The notes: a model not told the origin generated them from the letters alone. A stretch of 64,000 nucleotides of DNA from Pyxicephalus adspersus (GCF_032062135.1 NC_092862.1:92891478-92955477), one strand, 5' to 3'; positions 1 through 10,976 are shown, counted from the first letter of the stretch. Translations and numbers: made by a program.

Positions 1-953
1 ACTTAAATTCTTAAAACAGTCACAATCAGTGTCTTTTAAATTTTAAATTTCTGTCTTTGAGACCCTGACCTTTTAATATCAGGTAGCTAACCAGCCACCC
101 TTTATTGAATACAAACCATGTTAAGGTCTCTTAACGCCTTTGAAATTACACGATGTTAAATGTTTCTTCTAAGTCAAAATAAAACATAAAAAAGCCAGCA
201 GTCAGTACAATTTCAATTGAAGGACTTGTCAATTTACCTTTTTAAAAGCAGTTCAATATACATTTAAAATGATTACTTGCAACAAATATTATTTAGATGT
301 AATACCTGTTATATAATTATTTATAACTGCGTTTTTTTTTTTAAATAAATGATAGTTAAACGATTAATAATCTTTTCTAAGCCTATCAATTGTGGTTAAA
401 TATGCTGAACTACTTTAAGGTGTATTTTATATATGAAGAGCAGCAATAACATTTATGTTTGAAAAATACGTTTTTCTTAAATGTGGATATATGGTTTATC
501 AGTAACATAAACCCTAATGGTATTTTATATTTAATTTAATCTGTGCAAAGTAGTGATGCATTTTAGTGAGATGGTCTGTAACACCTATTAATTAAAAATT
601 CAAAATCTTACACTAGATCCCCAGCCATCTGCGCCCATTAATTTACTATTCTGAGTTTAGGAACAGCTTACATTTTTTTGAAGCTAGTAATAGCAGTTTT
701 GACACCATTTTAGATTATATTTTATCTGGTGAACTTTTCCTGTTCGATCACAACTTTTCTATTCTGAGATTAATGAGCTTCAAATGTGTATTGTTATGTA
801 GTCACTAATCTTTTAATTTTAAATGAGGCCTGCAAGGCACTTCTTTGCAATTGCCAACAGGCCCCTCTGGCAGAAAACAGTTTAATATGTGATTGCTTTA
901 AATTGTCTGCGTGCAATCAAGATAGACATTGGAATAGTAATAGTGTACATTTC

Positions 954-959
954 TTTATT
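954..959 (-). promoter_or_regulatory. Candidate NEUROD6 poly(A) signal
   Basis: Canonical AATAAA on the minus strand about 315 nt downstream of the TAA stop. Another minus-strand AATAAA lies near position 100. Either could define the 3' end. The stretch 1-1270 is AT-rich and shows no further coding sequence; it most likely contains the 3' UTR and downstream flank. Confidence 0.4.
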
Positions 960-1270
960 TTTACACATCATGTCAACAGTTTCTTTTTAACAAATGAACA
1001 TAAAATATCCTTTTAGTGCATGGATTAAACACAGTTTTTAAATAAAATGTTAAAATTTAAATTGTAAGGTAAAATATCGCATTGGATCTGGCTTTTACAG
1101 ATGGGTAAAAAAACAAACAAGCAGGACCACAGAAGTTTAAAACACACTTTCGGGACTGCGGTGATACCTTAATCAAGCCGTGTCAATTACTGTGTGAACA
1201 AGCATCTGCTTTATCTTAATTAGAAGGGGGGAGGGAGGTGATTGACCACTGTTTATATTCATTTTCCTCA

Positions 1271-2284
1271 TTAATTATGAAAAACTGCATTTAATTCATC
1301 TTGCATGGCGAGAGACTGGCTGCGCAGATGGAAGTCATAAGGGAAGTGGCTGTCTGTAGGCAACTTGAACATAGAGCTCTGCCCGAGGGGACCCCTGCCT
1401 GGCACTGCACAGTAATGCATGCCATAATTGTAATTTTTCCCATAGTCCAAGGCCTCTTCTTGCTTCAGGGAAAATATCCCATTATAGTTCATAGAGGGAG
1501 GGCTTAAGGGACCTTCAAACTGAGGGCTGGTGCACTCAGGAGAAGTGCTTTCATAAAAGGACTCATAAGCACTACAGTAATTGTAAGGTTTTCCCGTCTT
1601 GTAACTGTCAAGACTCCCATGGCCTGGTGGGGTACTAAGCTCAGGGCTGTGATAAGGAGGGTAAATAGAGCTGTATGGAGATCTTCCATGATGCACTGTG
1701 TCTCCACTCTGACCCATTAAAAAACTTCTGGCATTAAGCTGCAGGCACCCAGCCACCAAATTTGTTGTAGGCTGGGACAAACCTTTACATAAATTTTGAA
1801 CAAAGGTGAGAAGATCTGGCCTCTTCCCAATCCTGAGTATCTCAGACAGAGCCCAAATATAGTTTTTGGCCAGCCTCAAGGTTTCTATTTTGGAAAGCTT
1901 TTGTGTCTTGGAATAGCAAGGTACTACTTTCCGTAAATTGTCCAGTGCATCATTGAGGCCATGCATCCGACCCCTTTCTCTTGCATTAGCCTCAACACGT
2001 CTCAGTTTAATCCTCTCCATCCTAAGCTTGGTCATCTTTTTTTTCCTTGGTCCCCTCCTTCTTGGCAATCCATTTTCATCTTCTTCCTCCTTGTCCTCTT
2101 CCTCTTCTTCTTGCTCTGTTTCCTCTTCAGGGGACCTTTTGATATTTTTCCCATGGGACACTAGCTGTTTAGCGCAGCTTTCTGGTTTCTTTGCTGCTTT
2201 TTGATCCTCACTTTCCCGTGCATATTTTTTACAAAGCTGCGATTCCGTCATTACAACAGATTCATCAAAAGGAAGTGTTAACAT
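1271..2284 (-). CDS. NEUROD6: Neurogenic differentiation factor 6 (NEUROD6/NEX/MATH2), complete coding exon
   Basis: Single-exon reading frame of 337 residues, the usual length of vertebrate NEUROD6. It is a nuclear bHLH transcription factor that binds E-boxes as a heterodimer with E-proteins and acts in differentiation of (mainly excitatory) neurons. Visible in order: the N-terminus [11 protein letters not shown] typical of this paralogue, an acidic Glu-rich stretch at about residues 53-70, a basic nuclear-localisation stretch RRRGPRKKK at 75-83, the basic region around [14 protein letters not shown] (98-111), helix-loop-helix to about 150, and the neuronal bHLH C-terminal domain with [13 protein letters not shown] and [14 protein letters not shown], ending AVFHN. 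The C-terminal half matches what I remember of mammalian NEUROD6 far better than NEUROD1, 2 or 4. One oddity is Gly105 in the basic region, where NEUROD1, 2 and 6 normally have Asn. The ATG is placed 20 nt downstream of a splice acceptor. Family assignment is very secure. Confidence 0.97.
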   Translation of the reverse strand: MLTLPFDESVVMTESQLCKKYARESEDQKAAKKPESCAKQLVSHGKNIKRSPEEETEQEEEEEDKEEEDENGLPRRRGPRKKKMTKLRMERIKLRRVEANARERGRMHGLNDALDNLRKVVPCYSKTQKLSKIETLRLAKNYIWALSEILRIGKRPDLLTFVQNLCKGLSQPTTNLVAGCLQLNARSFLMGQSGDTVHHGRSPYSSIYPPYHSPELSTPPGHGSLDSYKTGKPYNYCSAYESFYESTSPECTSPQFEGPLSPPSMNYNGIFSLKQEEALDYGKNYNYGMHYCAVPGRGPLGQSSMFKLPTDSHFPYDFHLRSQSLAMQDELNAVFHN

Positions 2285-3300
2285 TGCTGCTTAGAATTAA
2301 ATCCCCTGAAATGACAAAACCATATGTGCCCATATTACTAATAAATAACTATCTGATACAATATGCATCTATTCCTGGAAATATTTTTTATGTAAAAAGA
2401 ACTTATTAGAAATCGTCTAATAAGAAATAGAGAAATCGTCTGTTTTAAAAATATTGAGAAAATTTACTTCCCAAAATTCTTAGGTCCAAAATAAGTCATT
2501 TTCAATGCATTTGCAAATGTTCTGTAAACTAAGTAAAAACATTTTGAAATTTACTGATTTGTTTATTTTGTCTAAAAGATCTGCTATGATTATTGCATAT
2601 AAACGCATTTCAAATATTAAATGTTGGTGATAAAGATAAATCACAATCTTTATATTTAGAATGTTCTCAAAAATAATTTATTAGGAAACCTCTACTAGTG
2701 TACTGTGTGCAAGCTTTGAAAAAAGAATACTCCTTAAAGACAGAAAGTGACATGTCATTTCCCTTCCATATGTCAAAATGCCTATACAGTTGTAGAAAAA
2801 GCATGAAATTAAAAGTTAAAGAAAAAAGCCTTTTCCTTTATCGTTTATCAAATAAAGATTTTCTAAAGCAGTCTTCCCATTAGGAAATTTTGTAGGCATG
2901 CAGTAATAGACCAAGTTTGGAACATCTATACTGTTTGAATGAGACATTATTGTCTCTTCAGTAAAAGAACCATTTGACTTGATAATGATAACGGGAATGA
3001 CAATAAACAATCACAAACAATAGCTGTAATACCTTCTAACATAACATGCAAGATAAATATGTTAAAGAAGAAAAAAATTACCTCCAGACTTGTTTAAATC
3101 AGCAAGCCGTTTTCATTTTTTGTCTTCTAAATTAGTCCGAATGTCGCATCATCTCCAGGAGTCTAGATATGTGTGTATCTCATTGATCTCTAAAAAAGTG
3201 ACATTGATGCCAACTGCCAGAGCTGGTACCCATGCCATCTGCTGGTGACGTCACAGGGCAGAGAACCACATGATGCATTCCCCAGGGACCTTTATTCTGC
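2285..3300 (-). other. NEUROD6: NEUROD6 5' leader: end of exon 2, intron, and probable non-coding exon 1
   Basis: Read on the minus strand, a pyrimidine-rich stretch ends in TTTGTCATTTCAG, placing a 3' splice site at 2306/2305, just before the ATG at 2284. Upstream, CTGGAG|GTAATT gives a plausible 5' splice site at 3082/3081. That would make an intron of about 776 bp and a non-coding first exon running from 3082 to somewhere near 3260. NEUROD-family genes normally have a short non-coding exon 1 and put the whole coding sequence in exon 2, which fits. The transcription start is not resolved by sequence alone. Confidence 0.55.
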
Positions 3301-3315
3301 ACTGATCATCTGGCA
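3205..3315 (-). promoter_or_regulatory. Candidate NEUROD6 proximal promoter with CRE and E-boxes
   Basis: This patch is less AT-rich than its surroundings and holds a perfect palindromic cAMP-response element TGACGTCA (3246-3253) and three CANNTG E-boxes: CAACTG at 3211-3216, CATCTG at 3236-3241 and CATCTG at 3307-3312. Read on the minus strand, a weak TATA-like AATAAAG lies near 3288-3295. It sits directly upstream of the predicted exon-1 donor. bHLH proteins of the NeuroD and neurogenin families bind CAKMTG-type E-boxes, so auto- or cross-regulation is a reasonable inference. The CRE and one E-box may fall inside the 5' UTR. Confidence 0.4.
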
Positions 3316-5180
3316 TCCCTGTAAGTGGGTACCAGCATTCATGTATTAACACAGAAGGTTAGACTGATAAAAAAAAATCTACACCAGCATTTCACATACA
3401 GGCGATGCAGTTCCATCAGAGTGGCTCCTTTTTTCCCAGGGAATCTTAAGGGACACATTAAATAGAAGGCAGTGATGCCAATGTTAAGTTCTCATTTCCA
3501 AATGACACAGCATGGAATGAGGTGAATGCATGCCTCTGATGCTATGTTAGCTCGCTTGCATTAAATTAACCCATTGTGGACTCAGTTTACTTTGTATAAA
3601 TATAGGAAAAGGTATACGTATTTTAAATCAGTCTGTCTCCTATAAATATAATACTTTCTAAAAATGATTATTTAACACATTTTTACATACAAAACCCTTA
3701 ATGATTTTTATATCAAAAGACGCAGAGTCACGTCTGAGTCAAACATATAGTAATTTAAAAAATCACAAATGTTTTCTACATAGTAACGCATCAATAGATT
3801 TCAATGTACATCTAACAAATTCTGTATTAACATAAATGTAATGTAATGTATGTGCATAAATGTCAGGTTTGTGCTAATACTACTACATAGTAAAACTACA
3901 TCAATATGACTTACAGTTCACTTTATTCACACTTTATTATATGTTATAAAATTCACATTTTATTATATGTTTTACTTTGAGCTCATTTTATTTACATATT
4001 TCACTTTTATTTATTGAATAGCAATAGAACAGGTAGAAGAATAATGGGTCTTTTAGTAAATGTTAACTTAATCTTTAAAACCTTTAAACATTGTAATTTG
4101 AATATCTTTTATTCTGCAGCTTATATTAAAAGAAGATTGTCGGGATCATAGGTGATATGGCCCTTAACCTTTTGCCAAATGGTGCTCCTGGGTTTTCATG
4201 CTCTCAGGCAGGTCTTTTTCGTGCATGCTATGCATATAAAACCCCACTGTTGTCACTATTGGGAATTCTGCTGTAAAAAAAAAAAAACGGATTAAGTAAA
4301 TATAGGCATGAAATGGCTACAAAGCAGCTGCAGGAGATACGCACAACTGAACAGCAACAAGGGATAAAAAGCAAATATTGTATGCATTTCCGTTGACACC
4401 TATGTATGGTATATAGCATTTTAGAAAACTAAATGTCATCTAGTTAGGGGTTCCAAGTGCTTTAAAGATGAACTGTAGGCAAACAGTTGAATGCACATGA
4501 CGTTCGTTTTCCTTGCTTAAACATATGTATTTTAGTCCATTCATTTGTGAGATATATGTAACCTTAGCAAACAAAAATGCTAGGCTGTGTTCTTTTAATA
4601 AAGGTATGTACTACTGTTAGTTAAACTTGTACCCAGCCTGTAATTGGACAGTCAAAGAGCAGTGGACTCATCAGCTTATTCCTTTCCCGTCTAATTGGCC
4701 CCTGCCCCCAAGACAGCGGACTAGTGTACAACGGATTACAGAAGGCTGATACAATTTAATATCAAGGTACCATGCCTGGCTTTTTTTTTTTTACTATTTG
4801 TAATATTGAATACATTATTTGGCATTTTTGTGCTTTGATTTGAGTGTTGAGTTTGATTTGAAAAATGTATATGCCATGATAATTACTGACTTTGTATTCA
4901 TACTTATGTAAACAAACATTTAAACCATGCCTAGAGGTCAGGATGATAAACTTAAAAAAAACACACAAATGAGCCTATTCAAAAACTATATTCAGCATTA
5001 GGGTATGGTACATCCTTGGCCCCATATGTTAGTGCTCTCCATTGACTAATGTTTCATGGCCTCTAATTATGGCATTTTAATGGCATTCAAATCAAGGCTT
5101 TAACACGACCAGTCCATAACCCTTTGTTTTCTCTTTTTTTTTAAAATCCATTTCTTGGTGTATTTGCTTGTATGTTTTGG
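3316..5180. other. AT-rich upstream flank of NEUROD6, no gene seen
   Basis: No coding frame of interest. A moderately GC-richer stretch at about 4630-4760 contains two TAATTG-type homeodomain cores and could be a conserved non-coding element; nothing more can be said from the sequence alone. Confidence 0.5.
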
Positions 5181-5184
5181 AATA

Positions 5185-5345
5185 TTATTGTATTGAAAGA
5201 TCCATTTCTGCTTGGGCAGATGACCACATTTTTTTTATCATGTATGCTTTGATAGAATGTAAAAATCCCAAAAAGTCATTAAATACAAGCTGTCCAGACC
5301 CTGAAGCAGAAAAAGCATACCCCCATACCATAACATTTTCATTGC
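5185..5345 (-). pseudogene. Tc1-type transposase fragment
   Basis: The minus-strand translation contains NENVMVWGYAFSASGSGQLV, which matches the conserved VMVWGCF-x-ASGxGQL block of Tc1/mariner-superfamily (Tc1 branch) transposases. Only this short block survives, with no catalytic Asp triad and no terminal repeats seen. It is a relic with no function of its own. The same block occurs again at about 10.68 kb in the opposite orientation. Confidence 0.65.
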
Positions 5346-5692
5346 TTACAGCCTTACCCGAAATCAATTGCTATTTGTGAAATGACTATATGCTATGTGA
5401 TAGGTGGATCTAATGTTGCCTTCCATACCTCTGAATGAAAAAATGACTTTGACCAAGTTGTGTGAATAATGCATGATTGGTGTTAGTGATCAAAGGGCCT
5501 GTAGTAATGATGGACACAAAACACATAAAGAAACCTAAATGATATAAACTATAGGCTATAAACAGCAAAACAATTCATGGAGTATAAAACCCTTCTTCAT
5601 TGTCCTTGTCCGTTAATATCCTTTTCTGCATTTCTCATCCTGTCTGTAGCCCATCCTCGGATTTTTCATCACTCTCATCCCCGCCAGACACT

Positions 5693-5914
5693 GGGCCTGG
5701 TTTCATAAAGCTACCCAAGACTGGGATGATAAACTATAACAGATCATGGGACTTGATCCAGAAACCTGGAATCTATTTCTTGAAAATCATTTGATTTTAG
5801 TTGTCAAATGTTTTTAATCTTAAACCAGATCCATTTATGATTTGTAGATTCAGCCCAGTTCTCTTATGATAGTCTATCTTCTCCAGTCTTGGAGGGCATT
5901 AAAATATCAGGCCC
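5693..5914. mobile_element. Palindromic ~220-bp MITE, copy A
   Basis: The element starts GGGCCTGGTTTCATAAAGCT and ends in the degenerate inverse ATATCAGGCCC. The whole unit is close to self-complementary: a left arm (CATAAAGCTACCCAAGACTGG...), a central CATTTGATTTTAGTTGTCAAATG-type inner palindrome, and a mirrored right arm. Full-length relatives occur at 9345, 10752, 14683 and 23107, plus a half copy near 37.6 kb. It is non-coding. The superfamily is unassigned because target duplications are not clear. Confidence 0.75.
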
Positions 5915-6192
5915 GTTGAGTGGAGAGTATTTAAGGGTGGTTAGTACTAGATAGGGCTTTAGGCAATAAATAATTGGAAAAATACTGCTGTTAAACTGAT
6001 AAAAATAATTTTTATTTTAAAAATTGCATGCAGCAATCTGCAGCAACATCCTAGTCTCAAGCTGACCACACTATACAACCACATTGTACAATCTCCTTTA
6101 GGTCAAACAAGTGTCTGATTTGACACAATTTGAAGTAGAAATAAAGTGAAAGAAAATAGAGTTCAAAATGGGTAGATGGTAAGAGAAAGATT

Positions 6193-6208
6193 GGGGGGGG
6201 GGGGGGGG
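6193..6208 (+). repeat. G16 homopolymer
   Basis: Sixteen consecutive G residues in an otherwise AT-rich stretch. Similar runs occur at 42739-42749 (G11 next to an A-run) and 58131-58142 (G12). Confidence 0.95.
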
Positions 6209-6419
6209 TTGTAGAACGAGGGACTTTAAATCTAAAGCCAGTATTTATATAAACAGATGATTATTTTTCAATACTATTCTTATAAAATAATGAAATTTGC
6301 TATTGCTGCTCCATCCCTGATATTATATAGGATATTGGCTACAACATTCCTCTTTTTTCTGTAAAGCTTTTCCCACCCATAACACGGTATAGTACAACTA
6401 TTAGTTCACCTTTCTTGTA

Positions 6420-6775
6420 TTAAAAGAGGAATAGACTGCAGAGATGGAGACATAATCCTGCCCCTGTACAAAGCATCGATCAGACCACATCTGGAATATG
6501 CAGTCCAGTTTTGGGCACCAGTTCACAAAAAGGACATTGTGGAATTGGAGAGAGTGCAGAGAAGGGCAACTAAACTAATAATAGGAATGAAGGATCCAAG
6601 CTATAAGGAGAGATTAGCTGAACTGAATCTATTCTCCCTTGAGAAGAGACGTATAAGGGGGGATATGATCCTCCTGTATAAATATATAAATGGTCCATAT
6701 AGAGAACTCTCTCCCCAATTGTTTACTTTGAGATCATACATCATCTGGAAGAAAAGAAGTTTAAGCTCCAGATAA
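6420..6775 (+). pseudogene. LINE reverse transcriptase C-terminal remnant
   Basis: An open frame of about 118 residues encodes the thumb and post-RT region of a CR1/Rex1-like LINE ORF2 (PHLEYAVQFW and QRRATKLI motifs). The catalytic YxDD region and the endonuclease are absent because the copy is truncated upstream. The frame ends at a stop after KKRSLSSR, where intact relatives would continue. Confidence 0.75.
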
Positions 6776-7149
6776 GGAAGAGATTCTTCACTGTAATGTC
6801 TGTGAAAATGTGGAATCGGCTCCCTCAGGAAGTAGTTTCAGCAACTACTATAGATTGCTTTAAGAAAAAGCTTGATGTTTTTCTAGAAGCACAGAACGTA
6901 ACTGGGTATTAAGGCCTAAGTAAAGATAACAGAGACGTTTGATCCAGGGAACATCCGATTGCCTCATGGAATCAGGAAGGAATTTTTTTCCCGTTGAAGC
7001 AAATTGTACCAGGGTTTTTTTGCCTTCTTTTGGATCAACTATGTCTTATAGGGTTTTATGATTATTTATAGGGGATATGAATATTTCTATATTGGTTGAA
7101 TTTTATAGAGTTCTTTCAACCTGACTTACTATGTAACTTACTATGTAAC
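6420..7149 (+). mobile_element. 5'-truncated CR1-like LINE, C-terminal RT region and 3' end
   Basis: Translation from about 6420 gives LYKASIRPHLEYAVQFWAP, then LERVQRRATKLIIGMKDPSY and LFSLEKRRIRGDMILLYKYI. These are the conserved C-terminal reverse-transcriptase blocks of CR1/Rex1/L2-group non-LTR retrotransposons. Stops and frameshifts follow at about 6773. The 3' UTR ends in a tandem of TTACTATGTAAC units (about 7127-7149), the style of 3' terminus used by the CR1 group instead of a poly(A) tail. The exact clade is inferred. The copy is dead and severely 5' truncated. Confidence 0.8.
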
Positions 7150-7371
7150 AGCTGTTAGTGAAGTGTGCTTTTAAGTGAGTTTTTCCAAACATTTCCTTTT
7201 GCTTTCCCTGGGGCTGAACCTCCTCTCGGTATGACTGTACAGACTATTGTGCATTGGAGGAGATTTCTGGGTTCCTGTGCTTCTACTACAGATTCACCAC
7301 ATCTGCAAAGTTGAGCCCAGCCTAACTACGTCTGCCAGCTTCAGTACAGAAATTTTTAAAACCCCTGCAGA

Positions 7372-7412
7372 CCTAGGGTTCTGTGGAACCCTGATTGAGA
7401 ATCCCTGGTTAA
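7372..7412 (-). mobile_element. hAT-like MITE terminal fragment
   Basis: On the minus strand this reads as AACCAGGGATTCTCAATCAG followed by GGTTCCACAGAACCCTAGG. It resembles the left end of the hAT-like element at 51.33 kb (TAGTGTTTCTCAACTAGGGTTC). Only one end is recognisable. The ~220 bp to its left (7150-7371) is unassigned. Confidence 0.4.
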
Positions 7413-7439
7413 GATAATAAAATTGTTCAGTGCAATTTC

Positions 7440-7985
7440 AAGGTTTTGCCAAACTGTATAGAAATGAAGCTAATCGACTGTCGATCACCCTAAAAACTCA
7501 CCTTTTCAGGCAAGCATAAAATATGAAGGGGCAGTTCAGTCCGCTACCAACCTACAATCATACCATTCTGTAATATGCAGTAAGGCAGAAGCTTCCACCT
7601 CATATACAGCTTACTGGCTCCCCTTACCTCTCTGCCCCTTATTCACTTGGATTGTAAACTGTAAATAGCAGGACAATCTCTCCTAGTGTTTATCAGTAAT
7701 GTTATGTATACCATGTATACTCCATATACATTCCCATTTTATATTCAATACAAGCTGTTATGCACTACCCATATTTCTTTATTCATTTGTGCTGTAGTTG
7801 TGTATATTGTGTATATGATGTATATTTCTATATTTAACCTCAAAGTGCAACAATAGAGGATGACCAGGTCAACTGAGCTTTTTTGTATGGTTCTTCATTG
7901 TGAATCTGTTTGTGTTATGCATTGTCTATTGTAAAGCAGCTTCAAAGGTGTTGCCACTCTATAAATCATAATCATACTAAAAAAT
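7440..7985 (+). mobile_element. L2-like LINE 3' end
   Basis: Near 7470-7515 the translation ends with NRLSITLKTHLFRQA and then a stop, matching the LKTHLF C-terminus common to L2-type LINE ORF2. The 3' UTR continues through a segment on leaf with ACTCACCTTTTCAGGCAAGC and CAGCTTACTGGCTCCCCTTA, and ends with a degenerate TGTAAAGCAGCTTCAAAGGT...CTCTATAAATCATAATCATA tail. That tail is a diverged form of the GCGCTATATAAAT(AAT)n end seen at 15.2 kb and 49.05 kb. It is a non-coding relic. Confidence 0.65.
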
Positions 7986-9344
7986 ATATAAGGATAACAA
8001 AAAAGTCCAAAAATAAAGGAACAAAGTCAGTATATGGTCATATAGTTGGAATGAGAGTGAACATTCTAACAAAGTTTTATTATTCACAAATACAGTGTAT
8101 ATGATGTGCAAATGTACATAGATGTTACATAATTCTACCATGCTAAAAAGAAAAGAGTTCTCAAAAAGAATTTTTTGAATTTTGATGAACAGTCTCCTGT
8201 ATTTTTTCTTTCCTACATAATAACATGTATAATGCAAGTGGAAAACAAGAGAGTGCACAGATGATCATCCACTCTGAGAGTTATATCCCTCACAAATTCT
8301 GTTTATAATCAGCCTAAAATGACAAAGACCAAAAGCAGAACTTTAAAGGCATGAAATAAACAATTCTCAAATAGACATAAAAACATAATTTACATATACA
8401 AAATACTTAAAACATTATTTGTACAAGTTATAATTATTTCCATGATTACATATGATTTAGTTCTATTTTAATGACTACATATAGTTTGTACTATCTTCTG
8501 ATCATGTGCTAGGAAGGATGATATCATCTAAAAAACAAGAAAAGTCTATCTTGGTATTATGGGCTTTAGAAACATTCAGGTTTTAATAAAATTCAGGAAT
8601 TCCTGTACAATATGTGATATAGAAAAAATTGTGACTCCCTCATTGATGGATATATGTCCTTTCTAGGTAGTATCTGTTTGGGAATTTAAAACATTGCTAA
8701 CATTTACACAGACCTGTGGCTTTTGCCACCAGGCCTTAGTAGTGATGCGGTTTTCTTGTGGGGATTTGCCAAGAACCTTCCCTACACATTTACCCAAACC
8801 AAGATGGACCATGACCTATAAAACACACTTGCTCCTTCTTAGGACCACATCAGCTTCTTCTGCTTTGTAAGGAATTTTAGGTAAATATCCTTAAAAATCC
8901 TCACAGTCCTTTCTTAAACAGAATAATGTTTGGGGCAAAGAAGCACAAGCATAGAAGCATTCAGGTAGATTCTGTCCCCAAATGGTGCAAAATAATTGTG
9001 TCAGTTAATATTCCCTTTATAACAATACTCAACCCACATTTCCCCACCTCTTGTAAGAATAAACCCTACCTACGGTACTATAAGTACTACAAAATAATTA
9101 ATTTAATATCACTTTGGCATGTTGACAGTTGGAAGCTTCCAGAAACTTGTTTCTAGAAGTCTTCTTTAATGATGATTTAAATGTTTCCTGTGTTGTCCTT
9201 ACAGGTATAGAGATTTAGGTATATTGAGAGGCCTTCAGTGCTTAAAAAAATTATGCTTCCATCCCACCAGTCAAATGACGATACAGCTCCCTTAATAGAG
9301 TGATCAGACAAAAACATGTTATGGTGTTTCACTATTCATTTAAT
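7986..9344. other. AT-rich intergenic stretch, no gene seen
   Basis: No supported gene, RNA or assignable repeat. Scattered short open frames look like random AT-rich sequence. Confidence 0.5.
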
Positions 9345-9572
9345 GGGTTTTATGTAATAAAGCTCTCCAAGACTGAAGAAGGTATACTATAATAGCTGAA
9401 CCTGGGTGTTCCAGCAAACCTGGAATGGATTAAAAAAAAACTACTAAAAAAAAGCTACTTGTTGGTAAAAGTTTTTAATCCTGGACCAGATCTATTCTAG
9501 GTTTGCCAGACTGCCAGGTTCCTTGGCAGTCTAACTTCTTCAATGATGGAGAGCTTTATTAAATCAGGTCCA
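9345..9572. mobile_element. Palindromic ~220-bp MITE, copy B
   Basis: It contains TAATAAAGCTCTCCAAGACTG at the left, CCTGGGTGTTCCAGCAAACC, a centre with TTTTTAATCCTGGACCAGAT, and the mirrored GGAGAGCTTTATTAAATCAG right end. Arms are diverged from copies A, C, D and E but collinear with them. An A-rich patch near 9435-9460 interrupts the left arm. Confidence 0.75.
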
Positions 9573-9993
9573 ATGTGTCCATGTTCACTAACTATGAGTC
9601 AGTTCTGCGGGAACGGATGTGGGATCCGATATAGTTCTACTGGGTACCATCTTTTCATCCAGAATGTTGATCAAAGCAAGAGTAATATCTGTATACCATT
9701 AAAATGTATGTAACATCATGCAGACTTTGTCAGGGGTTTACAGAAATTTTTTTTTGTTTTTGTTGGATTTTTTATCAGTCCCATTATATCTTAATATTCA
9801 CACATCAATTCTGTCCCACAATCTAAATAACAAAATTGCAGATTTGTCGCATGGAAGAAGTAAGCACACTGTTATACCTTTTACCACCTTAAATCTATGA
9901 AATTAGAATCAAGTGTTCCAGATTAGGTGCTAATTTTTATAATTTCTTTGAGGAGTATGCAGGGGGAAATTGTTTTAAACCTAAGATATATAT

Positions 9994-10352
9994 CAGGGGT
10001 CCTCAACCTCTAATTCCTTCTGACAGTTGGGCCGTGGCTCTGGCCAGTGCACCTACCAGTGGGGTCAGGAGAGGGACCCCGCTTGGGGGGGCGCACTGGC
10101 CAGAGCTGTGGACCACATTTCCCGGAGACATCGCAGGCTCAGGGAGGTGGGCTGGTTATGTCTCTGGACACAACCTGCCCACTCTCCTATCACAGGCTCA
10201 GACCTGTGATGGGAGAGTCACTCTGACGTCATCATGACGTCATTCTGGGGGAAGTTTCTTCCCCTTCGAGTGATACACGGCTCTCTGCTCATGTGCGGTT
10301 TGGAGTCTGTACATTTAGTGGTCCGCGACGTGCAAAAAGCCGGAGACCACTG
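9994..10352. mobile_element. hAT-like non-autonomous element, copy 1
   Basis: A GC-rich 359-bp block bounded by CAGGGGTCCTCAACC on the left and, inverted, CAGTGGTCTCCGG on the right. It is flanked by ATATATAT / ATATATAG, a 7-of-8 match to the 8-bp target duplication expected of hAT transposons. Internal landmarks (GGGACCCCGCTTGGGGGGGC, TGTGATGGGAGAGTC, GTCATCATGACGTCA, TTCTGGGGGAAGTTTCTTCC) recur at 21.0-21.4 kb and 29.1 kb. No coding capacity beyond small fortuitous frames. Confidence 0.8.
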
Positions 10353-10659
10353 ATATATAGGGTCTTACATTATCTTTGCTTTTCACATGTTAGGTAATGT
10401 TACCATGCAGGTACAATGCAGGTAACACAACAGTTTGTGTCAAAGTGCATGCAGTTAAAATTGGAAACAAATTGCACCAAATAAAACTGTAAGGGAAGTG
10501 TTCCAGAAAAAAGGGCATTTGCTGTCTAAAAATTGCATGTCACAGCAAAACTTCAGTTAAATCATATAGGAAAAGGCCAGTCTTTTTCTAACAATGTGCG
10601 GTGGACTGGTAAATCTAAAGGGTTGTTTTTCCACAGTAATAAGTAGACATTGGCACAAA

Positions 10660-10770
10660 CTAAAGACAGAGAAATATTAAAGTGTGATGAGAAAGATGTT
10701 ATGGGTTGGGATTTTTTTGCAGCTTCAGAGTCTGGACAGCTTGGAGTCACTTGGCCTAACTTTTTGAAGC
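10660..10770 (+). pseudogene. Tc1-type transposase fragment
   Basis: Translation gives DVMGWDFFAASESGQLGVTW, a decayed form of the VMVWGCFAASGxGQL block of Tc1 transposases. It directly abuts MITE copy C on the right. It matches the piece at 5.2-5.35 kb but in the opposite orientation. No catalytic triad or termini are visible. Confidence 0.65.
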
Positions 10771-10976
10771 TCTCCAAGGCTGGAGAGGATATACCTTCAT
10801 CAGTAAACCTGAGTGATCTAGCAAACCTGGAATGGATTTCTTCAAAATCATTTGCTATTTGCTAGCAAATGTTTTCAATCATGAACCAAATTTATTTCAT
10901 ATTTGCTGGATCACCCAGGTTCTCTGATGAAAGTATATCCTCTCTAGCTTTGGAGAGCGTTATTAAATCAGGATCT
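10752..10976. mobile_element. Palindromic ~220-bp MITE, copy C
   Basis: The best-preserved inner palindrome of the family: GAAGCTCTCCAAGGCTGGAG on the left, ATTTGCTATTTGCTAGCAAA in the centre, TTTGCTGGATCACCCAGGTT on the right arm, and GGAGAGCGTTATTAAATCAG at the right end. It is non-coding, and its transcript could fold into one long hairpin. Confidence 0.8.
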
